DNA from: Lachnospiraceae bacterium | Lineage (GTDB): Bacteria > Bacillota > Clostridia > Lachnospirales > Lachnospiraceae | Length of the DNA stretch: 64,000 nucleotides | Assembly: GCA_021770755.1 (NCBI GenBank) | Contig: JAETQI010000003.1 | Location: 62,001-126,000 of the forward strand | Direction of reading: 5' to 3' | Shown: piece after piece, positions 29,762 through 38,624 of the stretch | Numbering within the stretch: position 1 is the first letter of the stretch | Layout of the letters: each line of letters starts with the position of its first letter | Made by a program: the position numbers and the translations under genes | The notes under the pieces: generated by a model | Databases searched by the model: none | What the model was told of the DNA's origin: nothing | What the model saw: the letters and a program-made list of their open reading frames with translations, nothing else

Positions 29762-30468
29762 GGCGGACAGAGCTGTTTTGGGACGATTATCCGGACAGGC
29801 TGGCATCGATCTTTCGACCGCCCTCGGAATTGTACTACAGGGGCGGGATCGACGTGATCGATCAGAGACACAGCGTGGCAGTGATCGGCAGCAGGCGCGC
29901 GTCTGACCGGGGCATAGCGGCTGCATACCGGATCGGCTGCGAGCTTGGCAGAAGGGGGATCAGCGTGGTAAACGGGTTGGCGCTGGGCTGTGATACCCAT
30001 GCGCTGAGGGGGGCGCTGGCAGCGGGCGGAACCTGTGTGGCAGTCATGCCCTGCGGGTTGGACCAGATCGTGCCGCGCGCCAATGCCGGACTGGCAGAAC
30101 GCCTGCTGGCTGGCGGAGGCTGTCTGCTCAGCGAGTACCCTCCGCAGACACCGGTGCGCAGATATCAGTATGTGGAGAGGGACCGCCTGCAGAGCGGGAT
30201 CAGCGACGGCGTGATCGTGGTCGAGGCGGAGTGTGACAGCGGGACGATGCACACGGTGCGGTATGCGATCAGGCAGGGGAGGCGTCTGGCCTGTGTCGAC
30301 AGCCGGCTTGTACGGTATGCTTCCGGCAACCGGTGGCTTGAACAGCAGGGCGGCGTGCGTGTGATCCGCGACATGGCTGGTCTGAATGCCTTCATAGCGG
30401 AGATACAGGAGGATCCTGTATACAGACAGATGACGTTTGATTTAGAAATGCTTGATAAGAGTGTTTGA
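29758..30468 (+). CDS. DprA-like DNA-processing protein (Rossmann core only)
   Basis: 'VAVIGSRRASDRG', 'VVNGLALGCDTHALRGALAAGGTCVAVMPCGLD', 'LLSEYPPQTPVRRYQYVERDRLQSGISDGVIVVEAECDSGTMHTVRYAIRQGR'; ATGA overlap with the Uma2 gene. Confidence 0.8.
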   Translation: MRRTELFWDDYPDRLASIFRPPSELYYRGGIDVIDQRHSVAVIGSRRASDRGIAAAYRIGCELGRRGISVVNGLALGCDTHALRGALAAGGTCVAVMPCGLDQIVPRANAGLAERLLAGGGCLLSEYPPQTPVRRYQYVERDRLQSGISDGVIVVEAECDSGTMHTVRYAIRQGRRLACVDSRLVRYASGNRWLEQQGGVRVIRDMAGLNAFIAEIQEDPVYRQMTFDLEMLDKSV

Positions 30469-30517
30469 TAGAAATGCTTGGTATGAATGTTTGAAAAAGT
30501 TTAATAAGAATGTATGA
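30443..30517 (+). repeat. Degenerate ~26-bp tandem repeat spanning the dprA-like 3' end
   Basis: TAGAAATGCTTGATAAGAGTGTTTGA / TAGAAATGCTTGGTATGAATGTTTGA / AAAAGTTTAATAAGAATGTATGA. Confidence 0.7.
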
Positions 30518-30537
30518 AAAAATGTTGAATTAGCGGC

Positions 30538-30575
30538 TTGACAAATAGATGAATATATGATTAAATGTTCATATA
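30538..30575 (+). promoter_or_regulatory. Promoter overlapping a putative ArsR/SmtB operator
   Basis: TTGACA - 17 nt - TTAAAT, with inverted repeat TATATGA-ttaaatgt-TCATATA over the -10. Confidence 0.7.
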
Positions 30576-30660
30576 AGAAAAATACAATAATAAATACACA
30601 GGAAGGTCATTGCACAGTATGATCAACAAGGATCGTAAGAGAAGAGAGGGAGGTGGCTGA

Positions 30661-30978
30661 TTGAAGGATACGGACAAAAGCGTGAACATGGAGACGACGG
30701 AAACAATAGAGGATCTGGCAGCAATATTCAAGATATTCGGGGATTCCACACGGCTTATGATCCTTTCCCTGCTCATGGATCACGAGGAGCTGTGTGTGGG
30801 GGATATCGCCGAGCGGCTGAACATGACACAGTCAGGAGTAAGCCACCAGCTAGCGCTTTTAAAGCAGAGCAAGCTGGTCAGGACGAAGCGGGAAGGCAAG
30901 AGCATCTATTATTCCATCGCGGATGAGCATGTCTCGGCGATCATCCGCATCGGCATGGAGCATGTGCTGGAGGAATAG
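30661..30978 (+). CDS. ArsR/SmtB family metalloregulator
   Basis: 'IFKIFGDSTRLMILSLLMDHEELCVGDIAERLNMTQSGVSHQLALLKQSKLVRTKREGKSIYYSIADEHV'; TTG start. Confidence 0.93.
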   Translation: MKDTDKSVNMETTETIEDLAAIFKIFGDSTRLMILSLLMDHEELCVGDIAERLNMTQSGVSHQLALLKQSKLVRTKREGKSIYYSIADEHVSAIIRIGMEHVLEE

Positions 30979-31078
30979 CCGAAAAAGAGCGTGTGCCAAA
31001 GGCACTGCCGGCAAATGCAGTGTTTGGAAACAGACATATTGATGAAAAGTGTAAAATATGGAAAAGGAGAGGATCACA

Positions 31079-31297
31079 ATGAAAAAAACGTACAAGATCG
31101 AGGTGGACTGCGCAGCGTGCGCGGCAAAGATGGAGGAAGCGGCAAACAGGACAAACGGGGTGAAGGAAGCGACGGTCGCATTTATGCCGCAGAAGATGAA
31201 GGTTGAGTTCGAGGAGGGCGCCGATGTGTCCGCTGTCATGGCAGAGGTGCTGAAGAACTGTAAAAAGGTAGAATCGGACTGTGAGATCTTTATATAA
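31079..31297 (+). CDS. Stand-alone heavy-metal-associated (HMA) domain protein
   Basis: 'YKIEVDCAACAAKMEEAANRTNGVKEATVAFMPQKMKVEF'. Confidence 0.9.
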   Translation: MKKTYKIEVDCAACAAKMEEAANRTNGVKEATVAFMPQKMKVEFEEGADVSAVMAEVLKNCKKVESDCEIFI

Positions 31298-31342
31298 GGA
31301 GCTGTCGCATCTAAGCTAAGATCAGAAAGGATGTGAAACAAA

Positions 31343-33217
31343 ATGACCAAGAAGCAAAAAAAAGTGCTGGTCAGGATCATCGTATCAGCCGTACTGGTCG
31401 CGGTATTCAGCCTGATACCGGTCAACAACCCATATGTCAGACTGGCACTGTTTTTGATACCATATCTGATCATCGGATATGACATACTCAGGAAGGCAGT
31501 GCTTGGGATCGTCAACGGCCAGGTATTTGACGAGAATTTTCTGATGGCGCTTGCCACGGTGGGCGCCATCATTCTCGGGGAGTATGTCGAGGGGACGGCT
31601 GTCATGCTGTTTTACCAGATCGGAGAGCTCTTTCAGAGTTATGCGGTGGGAAAGAGCCGCAGGAACATATCGGCGCTCATGGATATCCGGCCGGACTATG
31701 CGAACATTGAGCAGGATGGGCAGCTTGAGCAGGTCGATCCCGACGATGTTGAGGTCGGGACGGTGATTGTGGTACAGCCGGGAGAGAAAGTGCCGATCGA
31801 CGGTGTGGTCGTGGGGGGAACCTCCACGCTCAACACGAGCGCCCTCACCGGCGAGAGCCTTCCGAGGGAGGTGCAGGAAGGGGATGAGGTGATCAGCGGA
31901 TGCGTGAACCTGATAGGATTGCTCCGGATAGAGACGACGAAGGAGTTCGGGGAGTCCACCGTCTCAAAGATCCTGGATCTGGTGGAGAATTCCAGCATGA
32001 AGAAATCAAGGTCGGAGAACCTTATCACCCGTTTTGCGAAGTATTACACGCCTGCGGTGTGTATCGGCGCGCTCGCGCTTGCCGTGCTGCCGCCTGTGGT
32101 CAATCTCATGATGGGCAATCCGGCGGGCTGGTCCCAGTGGGTGATCAGGGCGCTCACGACACTCGTCATAAGCTGTCCGTGCGCACTCGTCATATCCATA
32201 CCGCTCAGTTTCTTTGGCGGCATCGGCGGGGCGTCCTCCAAGGGCGTGCTCGTGAAGGGTTCGAACTATCTGGAGGCACTCTCGGAGACAAAATATGTGG
32301 TGTGTGACAAGACCGGAACGCTGACGAAGGGCGTCTTTGAGGTGACACACATCGAGGCCGCAGAGGGACTGGATGCGGATGAACTTCTTGAGATGGCGGC
32401 TTATGCGGAGAGCTATTCGAACCACCCGATCAGCAGGAGCTTAAAGGACGCTTACGGAAAGCGGACTGGAAAGCAGATCGATGCGGGCAGGGTCTGTGAT
32501 GTGGAGGAGATCAGCGGCCACGGGGTGTCAGCGGTCATCGATGGCAGGAAAGTATCGGCAGGAAATGCCAAGTTCATGAAAATGCTGGATATCGCATACA
32601 CAGTGCCGCAGAATATCGGAACGGAAGTCCATGTGGCAGTCGACGGCCGGTATGCCGGATATATTCTGATCTCGGATATCGTCAAGCCGAATGCAGGAGC
32701 GGCGATCGCAGGTCTTAAAGCGGCGGGCGTCAGGCAGGTGGTCATGCTGACAGGCGACGCGGGGAACGTGGCGGAAGCAGTGGCAGCGGAGCTTGGCGTG
32801 GATGTCGTGAAGAGTGAACTGCTTCCGGCGGACAAGGTTGCCGAGGTGGAGCGGCTCCTGGCGTCAAAAGGAGAGAAGGAGCGGCTTGCGTTCGTCGGGG
32901 ACGGCATCAACGACGCACCGGTTCTGTCCAGGGCTGACATCGGGATCGCGATGGGGGCGCTCGGCTCCGACGCGGCGATCGAGGCGGCTGATATCGTGCT
33001 GATGGACGATGATCCGGCGAAGATCGCCATCGCCATGAACATATCGAGAAAGACGCTGGGGATCGTGCACCAGAATATCGTGTTCGCGCTGGTGGTCAAG
33101 TTTGCGTGCCTCGGGCTGGGCGCGGTCGGCTTTGTCAACATGTGGTGGGCGATCTTTGCGGATGTCGGCGTCATGATCATCGCGGTATTAAATGCCACCA
33201 GGACGTTAAAATCTTAA
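31343..33217 (+). CDS. Heavy-metal translocating P-type ATPase (Zn/Cd type, lacks N-terminal HMA)
   Basis: CPC motif 'VISCPCALVISIPLSFFGGIG', 'CDKTGTLTKG', 'MLTGDAGNVAEAVAAELG', 'VGDGINDAPVLSRADIGIAMG'. Confidence 0.95.
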   Translation: MTKKQKKVLVRIIVSAVLVAVFSLIPVNNPYVRLALFLIPYLIIGYDILRKAVLGIVNGQVFDENFLMALATVGAIILGEYVEGTAVMLFYQIGELFQSYAVGKSRRNISALMDIRPDYANIEQDGQLEQVDPDDVEVGTVIVVQPGEKVPIDGVVVGGTSTLNTSALTGESLPREVQEGDEVISGCVNLIGLLRIETTKEFGESTVSKILDLVENSSMKKSRSENLITRFAKYYTPAVCIGALALAVLPPVVNLMMGNPAGWSQWVIRALTTLVISCPCALVISIPLSFFGGIGGASSKGVLVKGSNYLEALSETKYVVCDKTGTLTKGVFEVTHIEAAEGLDADELLEMAAYAESYSNHPISRSLKDAYGKRTGKQIDAGRVCDVEEISGHGVSAVIDGRKVSAGNAKFMKMLDIAYTVPQNIGTEVHVAVDGRYAGYILISDIVKPNAGAAIAGLKAAGVRQVVMLTGDAGNVAEAVAAELGVDVVKSELLPADKVAEVERLLASKGEKERLAFVGDGINDAPVLSRADIGIAMGALGSDAAIEAADIVLMDDDPAKIAIAMNISRKTLGIVHQNIVFALVVKFACLGLGAVGFVNMWWAIFADVGVMIIAVLNATRTLKS

Positions 33218-33236
33218 GATCAGGCGGGGAAGAAAA

Positions 33237-34220
33237 GTGAAGGACAGAAGTACAGACAGACGCAAGAGGGCGCTCGAGCTTATTGAGATGATTGCGGTCG
33301 TGACGATCTGCACCATCATGTATTTTCACGAGAGAGGCATGGCACGGCAGACCAGCGCAGATACGCTCCCTGCGCTGGGGGACCATGTCCTGTTCGGAAC
33401 GTATCTTGGCGAACCGATCGAGTGGAGGGTCATCGGCATTGAAAAAAATGGAGAGGTGGTGCTGATCGCCGAGGATATCCTGACGATGAAAGCGTTCAAT
33501 GCGGCGGACAGCGGAGAATTTAACTGTGACGACGACGGGAACAGCTACTGGAGTGTTGATCGGACGGAGGCGGACAGCGATATGGAGCTGCAGGCGCATG
33601 TGCGCGGCAACAGCCGTTGGGCGGACTCGGATCTTCGGGCATGGCTGAACTCGGACAGGGAGAATGTGATCTATGACGGGATCGGGCCTGTCGCGGGCGC
33701 GATGTCCTCCCACAAGAACGGATACGCGAGCGAGCCCGGATTTCTCACCGGATTTACCCAGCAGGAGCGGGACGCGATCGTGCCGACAGAGAACGTCACC
33801 AACGGCAATGCACTGGACGGCGGGGAGGTTCGGAGCACGGATCTGGTGTACCTGCTCTCGGAGGATGAACTGTCGTGGCTTGTCGAGGCGGATGTCAGTA
33901 TCCGTGCGAAGCCGACGCCGCAGGCAGTCGAACAGGATCAGACGGCATGGTACAACATGTATTCGCTCGAGCTGGGGATCGAGGCGTATTACTGGTGGCT
34001 GCGCGAGCCGGTGCCGGATATGGCGAGCAACTGCTATGTCGTCGATATCGGTTACAGATCGAGGCTGCTGCGCGGCGACAAGGCGGCAGGGCTGGAGGGA
34101 TTTGGCGTGCGCCCGGCGGTGAGGGTGGACACTGGGAAGATAGAGCTGTTGAACAGGGAACCCGAGAGCGGTACACAGGAGGAGACAGGGGAGCCGGGCA
34201 GTCTGGAAGAGGAATCATGA
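33237..34220 (+). CDS. DUF6273-like membrane-anchored protein
   Basis: N-terminal TM; 'LFGTYLGEPIEWRVIGIEKNGEVVLIAEDIL' and 'YYWWLREPVPDMASNCYVVDIGYRSRLLRGDKAAGLEGFGVRPAVRVD' are DUF6273-like. Confidence 0.7.
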   Translation: MKDRSTDRRKRALELIEMIAVVTICTIMYFHERGMARQTSADTLPALGDHVLFGTYLGEPIEWRVIGIEKNGEVVLIAEDILTMKAFNAADSGEFNCDDDGNSYWSVDRTEADSDMELQAHVRGNSRWADSDLRAWLNSDRENVIYDGIGPVAGAMSSHKNGYASEPGFLTGFTQQERDAIVPTENVTNGNALDGGEVRSTDLVYLLSEDELSWLVEADVSIRAKPTPQAVEQDQTAWYNMYSLELGIEAYYWWLREPVPDMASNCYVVDIGYRSRLLRGDKAAGLEGFGVRPAVRVDTGKIELLNREPESGTQEETGEPGSLEEES

Positions 34221-34238
34221 TGGAAAGGCTTGATCGAT

Positions 34239-34958
34239 ATGTATAATATAGGTATTTGCGATGACGAGCATGCCGCGTGCGCGCAGATCGCGGAGATGAT
34301 ATATGAGTATGACAGGAGAAATAAGGTCGGGATAGAGGTTACAGTCTGGAATACAGGGGAAGGGCTGTATCAGGATATGCAGAAGAAGAAAGCGATCGAT
34401 CTGCTCTTTCTGGATATCGAACTGGTGTCCACAGACGGTATACAGGTGGGCAGGCTGATCCGCCGTGAACTGGAGAATCAGGACATCAGCATCGCTTACA
34501 TCTCCTCCAAGAGCAGCTATGCGCTCGAGCTCTTTAAGATCCACCCGATCGATTTTCTCATAAAGCCGGTCAGCGCGCAGGATATTTATGAGACGATCGA
34601 TGAGGCGCTGCGCCTGTATGATCGGAACAACACCGTGTTCGAGTATAAGGCAAACGGCTATAACTGTAAGATTCCGTACAGGGAGATCCGCTATTTTTAC
34701 AGTGAGAATAAAAAGATCAACATGGTCACGGCAGATGCGACGGTACAGTTTACCGGGAAGATCAAAGACCTGGCTGGCATGGTGCCCGGGAATTTCATAC
34801 AGATCCATCAGTCCTACATTATCAACATGAACCACATGAGTGAGTGCAGCTATGAGCTTGTGCGGATGAACGGCGGAGCGGAGCTGAATATCAGCCAGCC
34901 CTACAGGAAACAGGTTCGGAAACAGATTATGGATTACGCATGGGGACAGGATACTTGA
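34239..34958 (+). CDS. LytTR-family response regulator (AgrA-like)
   Basis: REC 'LLFLDIELVSTDGIQVGRLIR' and LytTR domain 'EIRYFYSENKKINMVTADATVQFTGKIKDLAGMVPGNFIQIHQSYIINMNHM'. Confidence 0.93.
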   Translation: MYNIGICDDEHAACAQIAEMIYEYDRRNKVGIEVTVWNTGEGLYQDMQKKKAIDLLFLDIELVSTDGIQVGRLIRRELENQDISIAYISSKSSYALELFKIHPIDFLIKPVSAQDIYETIDEALRLYDRNNTVFEYKANGYNCKIPYREIRYFYSENKKINMVTADATVQFTGKIKDLAGMVPGNFIQIHQSYIINMNHMSECSYELVRMNGGAELNISQPYRKQVRKQIMDYAWGQDT

Positions 34959-34959
34959 G

Positions 34960-36237
34960 ATGACAGTATTGGGGAACACAGTGTTTCATATCGCGGAACT
35001 ATATATTGTATTTCGGTATATGCATAGCTTTTTTGACACAGTGCGCGCCGGGAACAGGAGGGAGCCTGCGGCATATGTGCTGTATCTGGCTGCCGTCAGT
35101 CTGGCCGATGCGCTGACAGGGGCAATGCTGGCCAGATTTGTGGCCGAGACGTTTTTCCTGTATCTGCTGGCACAGATTTATCACGGAAAACAGGGAAAAA
35201 AGCTGCTGGCGGCGTTGCTGGTCCAGGGCATGAACCTGTTCTGTGAGACGCTGGCAGTGTATATGCTGTATGACTGCAGCGTGGATGGGGAGTACGGCAG
35301 GGAGATGTACTATGCCATTTTCCTGTTCATGTATGTGGGCGAGCGTGTGATGGAGAAGTTCTGCGTCAGGAACATCAAGGAGGACATGGCGCTAAAACAT
35401 TGGGATCTTCTGATATTTCTGCCGGTCATCAGCGCGGTCATGGTGTTCGTACTGATCACGTCCGGCATGAAGAGCAGGTATGTCGGATCGGCAGTTGCCG
35501 CAGGGATCATCTGTCTGAACCTGATCGTATTTTATATCTGCGACGAGCTGGTGGGCGCTTATATCAAATTAAAGGAGAGCGCCCTTGTGACGCGCCAGTT
35601 GGAGAGCTACTCCAATCAGCTCAATGTCGTGATGCAGTCGGAGGAGCGGGTGCGTGGACTCCGCCATGACTTAAAGCACCATATGAGCGAGATCCGGCTG
35701 CTGGCAGATCAGGGAAGAACCGGTGAGATCGCAGAATATATTGATAATATGCAGACTGACCTGCTGAGCGGGGGAGAACATATCAGCAGCGGCAACGCGG
35801 ATATCGACAGCCTGGTCAATCTGATGCTCGAGCGGGCAAAACGGGAGCTGGAGAACGTCCGGTGCCATGTGTGCGTGCCAAAGGAGCTGGATATGCCTGC
35901 GTTTGACTGGAACATCATTCTCGGCAATCTGCTGGACAACGCGATCGAGGCTGCCGGAAAGTCAGAGGAGCGGCTTTTGCAGATCAGGATCCAGTATCAG
36001 AGGGGGATGCTTTTTATTGAGATCCAAAACAGCTACAGCGGCGAGCTGGTGAAGTCGGGAGACAGGTATCTGTCCACCAAGGAGTATGACAGGGCGGACG
36101 AATCGCAGGTTCACGGGCTGGGGATCCGAAATGTGCGGCGGATCGTGGAAAAATATGACGGCAGTATGGAGATCCGCGACAAGGACGGCATGTTTGTGGT
36201 CCGGATCATGATGTATGTCCCTGTGCAGCCGGTTTAA
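34960..36237 (+). CDS. GHKL sensor histidine kinase (AgrC-like)
   Basis: Multi-TM N-terminus; 'GLRHDLKHHMSEIRLL', 'ILGNLLDNAIEAA', 'HGLGIRNVRRIVEKYDG'. Confidence 0.92.
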   Translation: MTVLGNTVFHIAELYIVFRYMHSFFDTVRAGNRREPAAYVLYLAAVSLADALTGAMLARFVAETFFLYLLAQIYHGKQGKKLLAALLVQGMNLFCETLAVYMLYDCSVDGEYGREMYYAIFLFMYVGERVMEKFCVRNIKEDMALKHWDLLIFLPVISAVMVFVLITSGMKSRYVGSAVAAGIICLNLIVFYICDELVGAYIKLKESALVTRQLESYSNQLNVVMQSEERVRGLRHDLKHHMSEIRLLADQGRTGEIAEYIDNMQTDLLSGGEHISSGNADIDSLVNLMLERAKRELENVRCHVCVPKELDMPAFDWNIILGNLLDNAIEAAGKSEERLLQIRIQYQRGMLFIEIQNSYSGELVKSGDRYLSTKEYDRADESQVHGLGIRNVRRIVEKYDGSMEIRDKDGMFVVRIMMYVPVQPV

Positions 36238-36300
36238 ACGGATTTCGCCATTTCAGATACGGATTTCGCCGTTTTAAACATAAGCGGATCTGGGTATGAT
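36238..36300 (+). promoter_or_regulatory. Direct repeat plus -10 upstream of the SUKH gene; candidate LytTR site
   Basis: ACGGATTTCGCCATTT (36238) and ACGGATTTCGCCGTTT (36259), 21-nt period; TATGAT at 36295. Confidence 0.55.
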
Positions 36301-36336
36301 ATATTTTATCTCATAAAAACGGTAGAGGTAAGATAT

Positions 36337-37026
36337 ATGGCACGCACAGAGGAAGAGATCGTAAAAAGGGCATTTCAGAAACTGATCAGGAGAGGCGCGG
36401 CAAGGGAATCCATGTTCGTGCCCAGCACAGTGACGGATGGGGATATTGACACGTTTGAGCGGCAGTATGACGTCAGGCTGCCGGCTCTTTTCAGGGCATA
36501 TCTGAAAGCTTATTGTTACGATTTCACGACAATGTGCGCACCTATGCCGGTGGACGGCGCAGAGCACAGTGAACCGGAGAGTGAGAAGGGGCTTTGCTGG
36601 ATCGAGCTGATCGCACTTCCGCAAAAGGAGCCGCTTGTGAACCTGTATGCCGGCATGGAGAGCTTCCGCAGGATCTGTACGGACAAGGACCTTGTGAATC
36701 TGAAACTGGAGCGTATCAGGAATTTTGTGCCGATCGGGGAGTGGGACGGACCGCTGTGCATCGACCTTGGCAGGACGGATGTACATGCGGATGATCCGTC
36801 CTCGTGGCAGATCTGCCGATTTGACGAGACGGTATTTGACTGGAAAAGCGCCGGGTACATTGACGGCAGGGGCGTGGTGACAGGGGAGAAAAAGTTTCCT
36901 GATTTCAGGACGCTGTTAGATATTTATTTCTGCGGAAAGTATGACAAGGCGTATGAGCGGCAGTTGAGAGCCTGCGGCGGAGAGAAGCCGGATTACAGAT
37001 GTTATGTGCAGACAAGGATAAAATGA
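36337..37026 (+). CDS. SMI1/KNR4 (SUKH) family protein
   Basis: 'TDGDIDTFERQYDVRLPALFRAYLKAY' SUKH-like N-terminus, 'FVPIGEWDGPLCIDL'. Confidence 0.7.
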   Translation: MARTEEEIVKRAFQKLIRRGAARESMFVPSTVTDGDIDTFERQYDVRLPALFRAYLKAYCYDFTTMCAPMPVDGAEHSEPESEKGLCWIELIALPQKEPLVNLYAGMESFRRICTDKDLVNLKLERIRNFVPIGEWDGPLCIDLGRTDVHADDPSSWQICRFDETVFDWKSAGYIDGRGVVTGEKKFPDFRTLLDIYFCGKYDKAYERQLRACGGEKPDYRCYVQTRIK

Positions 37027-37070
37027 AAGACCGGGCAGGGGAAAATGTATGCCTCCGCCCGGTCTTATTT
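37026..37070 (+). terminator. Rho-independent terminator
   Basis: AAGACCGGGC ... GCCCGGTCTT followed by ATTTTT. Confidence 0.8.
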
Positions 37071-37202
37071 TTGCGCGCGCAAAATTTTTACTTGTGGTAT
37101 TTGGTTTGAGGAAATATAATAGAATGAGGAACTGGTTAAAAAATATAAGGTTGACATTGGGCGGGTATTTTGGCTTAATAGTTACATAGGGAGGAAACTG
37201 AA

Positions 37203-38609
37203 ATGGGCGGTTTTTTTGGAGTCACATCACAGCAGGATTGTGTATTTGATCTGTTTTTTGGCATCGATTACCACTCCCATCTGGGAACCCGGCGCGGCGG
37301 TATGGCGGTTTACGGGGCAGATGGGTTTAACAGGGCGATCCATAACATCGAGAATGCACCGTTCCGGACCAAATTTGACAAAGATGTGAATGAGATGCAC
37401 GGGAATTATGGTATTGGCTGCATATCGGACTATGAGCCGCAGCCTCTGATCATCCGCTCGCATCACGGCACCTATGCGCTGACGACTGTCGGGAAGATCA
37501 ACAATACGGACGAATTGATCCAAAGCCTCTTTGATGTGGGACATGCGCACTTTCAGGAGATGAGCGGCGGGGAGGTCAATGCCACGGAACTTGTCGCGGC
37601 GCTCATCAACCGCAGGGAAAACTTAATAGAGGGGATCAATTTTGCGCTGGATGCGATCAACGGTTCGCTGTCGATCCTGTTGATGAACAAGGCAGGGATC
37701 TACGCCGCAAGGGATAAGTACGGCAGGACGCCGATCGTGATCGGCAGGAAGGATGACGGCTTCTGCGCTTCGTTTGAAAATTTTGCATTCAAGAATCTCG
37801 GCTACGCGGATTACAAGGAACTGGGACCGGGCGAGGTCGTGGTGATGACCGAGAAAAACTGTGTGACGCTGGTGAATCCGCAGAAAGATATGAAGATCTG
37901 CACTTTCCTGTGGGTGTATTACGGGTATCCGGCAAGCTCCTACGAGGGGGTCAATGTGGAGCAGATGCGCTATCACTGCGGGGAGAAGATGGCACAGCGC
38001 GACAATGTGGAACCGGATATCGTGGCTGGTGTGCCCGACTCCGGCATCGCACACGCGGTGGGATATGCCAACGAGTCGGGCATCCCGTTCTCAAGACCGT
38101 TTATCAAGTACACGCCGACGTGGCCGCGCTCCTTCATGCCGACCATACAGAGCAAGCGGAACCTGATCGCCAAGATGAAACTGCTGGCAGTGGACGAGCT
38201 GATCAAGGATAAGAGCCTGCTGCTGATCGACGACTCGATCGTGAGGGGCACGCAGCTTCGGGAGACGACGGAATTTCTGTACCAGAGCGGCGCGAAGGAG
38301 GTTCATATCCGTCCGGCGTGCCCGCCGCTGTTGTACGGATGCAAATATCTGAACTTCTCCCGATCCTCGTCGGAGATGGATCTGATCACCAGGCGCGTCA
38401 TAGAGCGGCTGGAGAACGGAAATGTTACCAGGGAGATCCTGGAGGAGTACGCCGATCCCGAGTCTGAGAAATATGAGCGGATGGTGGAGGAGATCCGGAA
38501 AGAGCTGAACTTTACCTCGCTGCGTTTTAACAGGCTGGATGACATGCTCGACGCGACAGGGCTTGACCACTGTAAGCTCTGCACATACTGTTGGGACGGA
38601 AAAGAATAG
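37203..38609 (+). CDS. PurF-like amidophosphoribosyltransferase paralogue lacking the N-terminal catalytic Cys
   Basis: PRPP loop '[22 protein letters not shown]', '[30 protein letters not shown]'; N-terminus '[10 protein letters not shown]' where MCGIxG is expected. Confidence 0.88.
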   Translation: MGGFFGVTSQQDCVFDLFFGIDYHSHLGTRRGGMAVYGADGFNRAIHNIENAPFRTKFDKDVNEMHGNYGIGCISDYEPQPLIIRSHHGTYALTTVGKINNTDELIQSLFDVGHAHFQEMSGGEVNATELVAALINRRENLIEGINFALDAINGSLSILLMNKAGIYAARDKYGRTPIVIGRKDDGFCASFENFAFKNLGYADYKELGPGEVVVMTEKNCVTLVNPQKDMKICTFLWVYYGYPASSYEGVNVEQMRYHCGEKMAQRDNVEPDIVAGVPDSGIAHAVGYANESGIPFSRPFIKYTPTWPRSFMPTIQSKRNLIAKMKLLAVDELIKDKSLLLIDDSIVRGTQLRETTEFLYQSGAKEVHIRPACPPLLYGCKYLNFSRSSSEMDLITRRVIERLENGNVTREILEEYADPESEKYERMVEEIRKELNFTSLRFNRLDDMLDATGLDHCKLCTYCWDGKE

Positions 38610-38624
38610 GAAAGGCGGCGCAAG

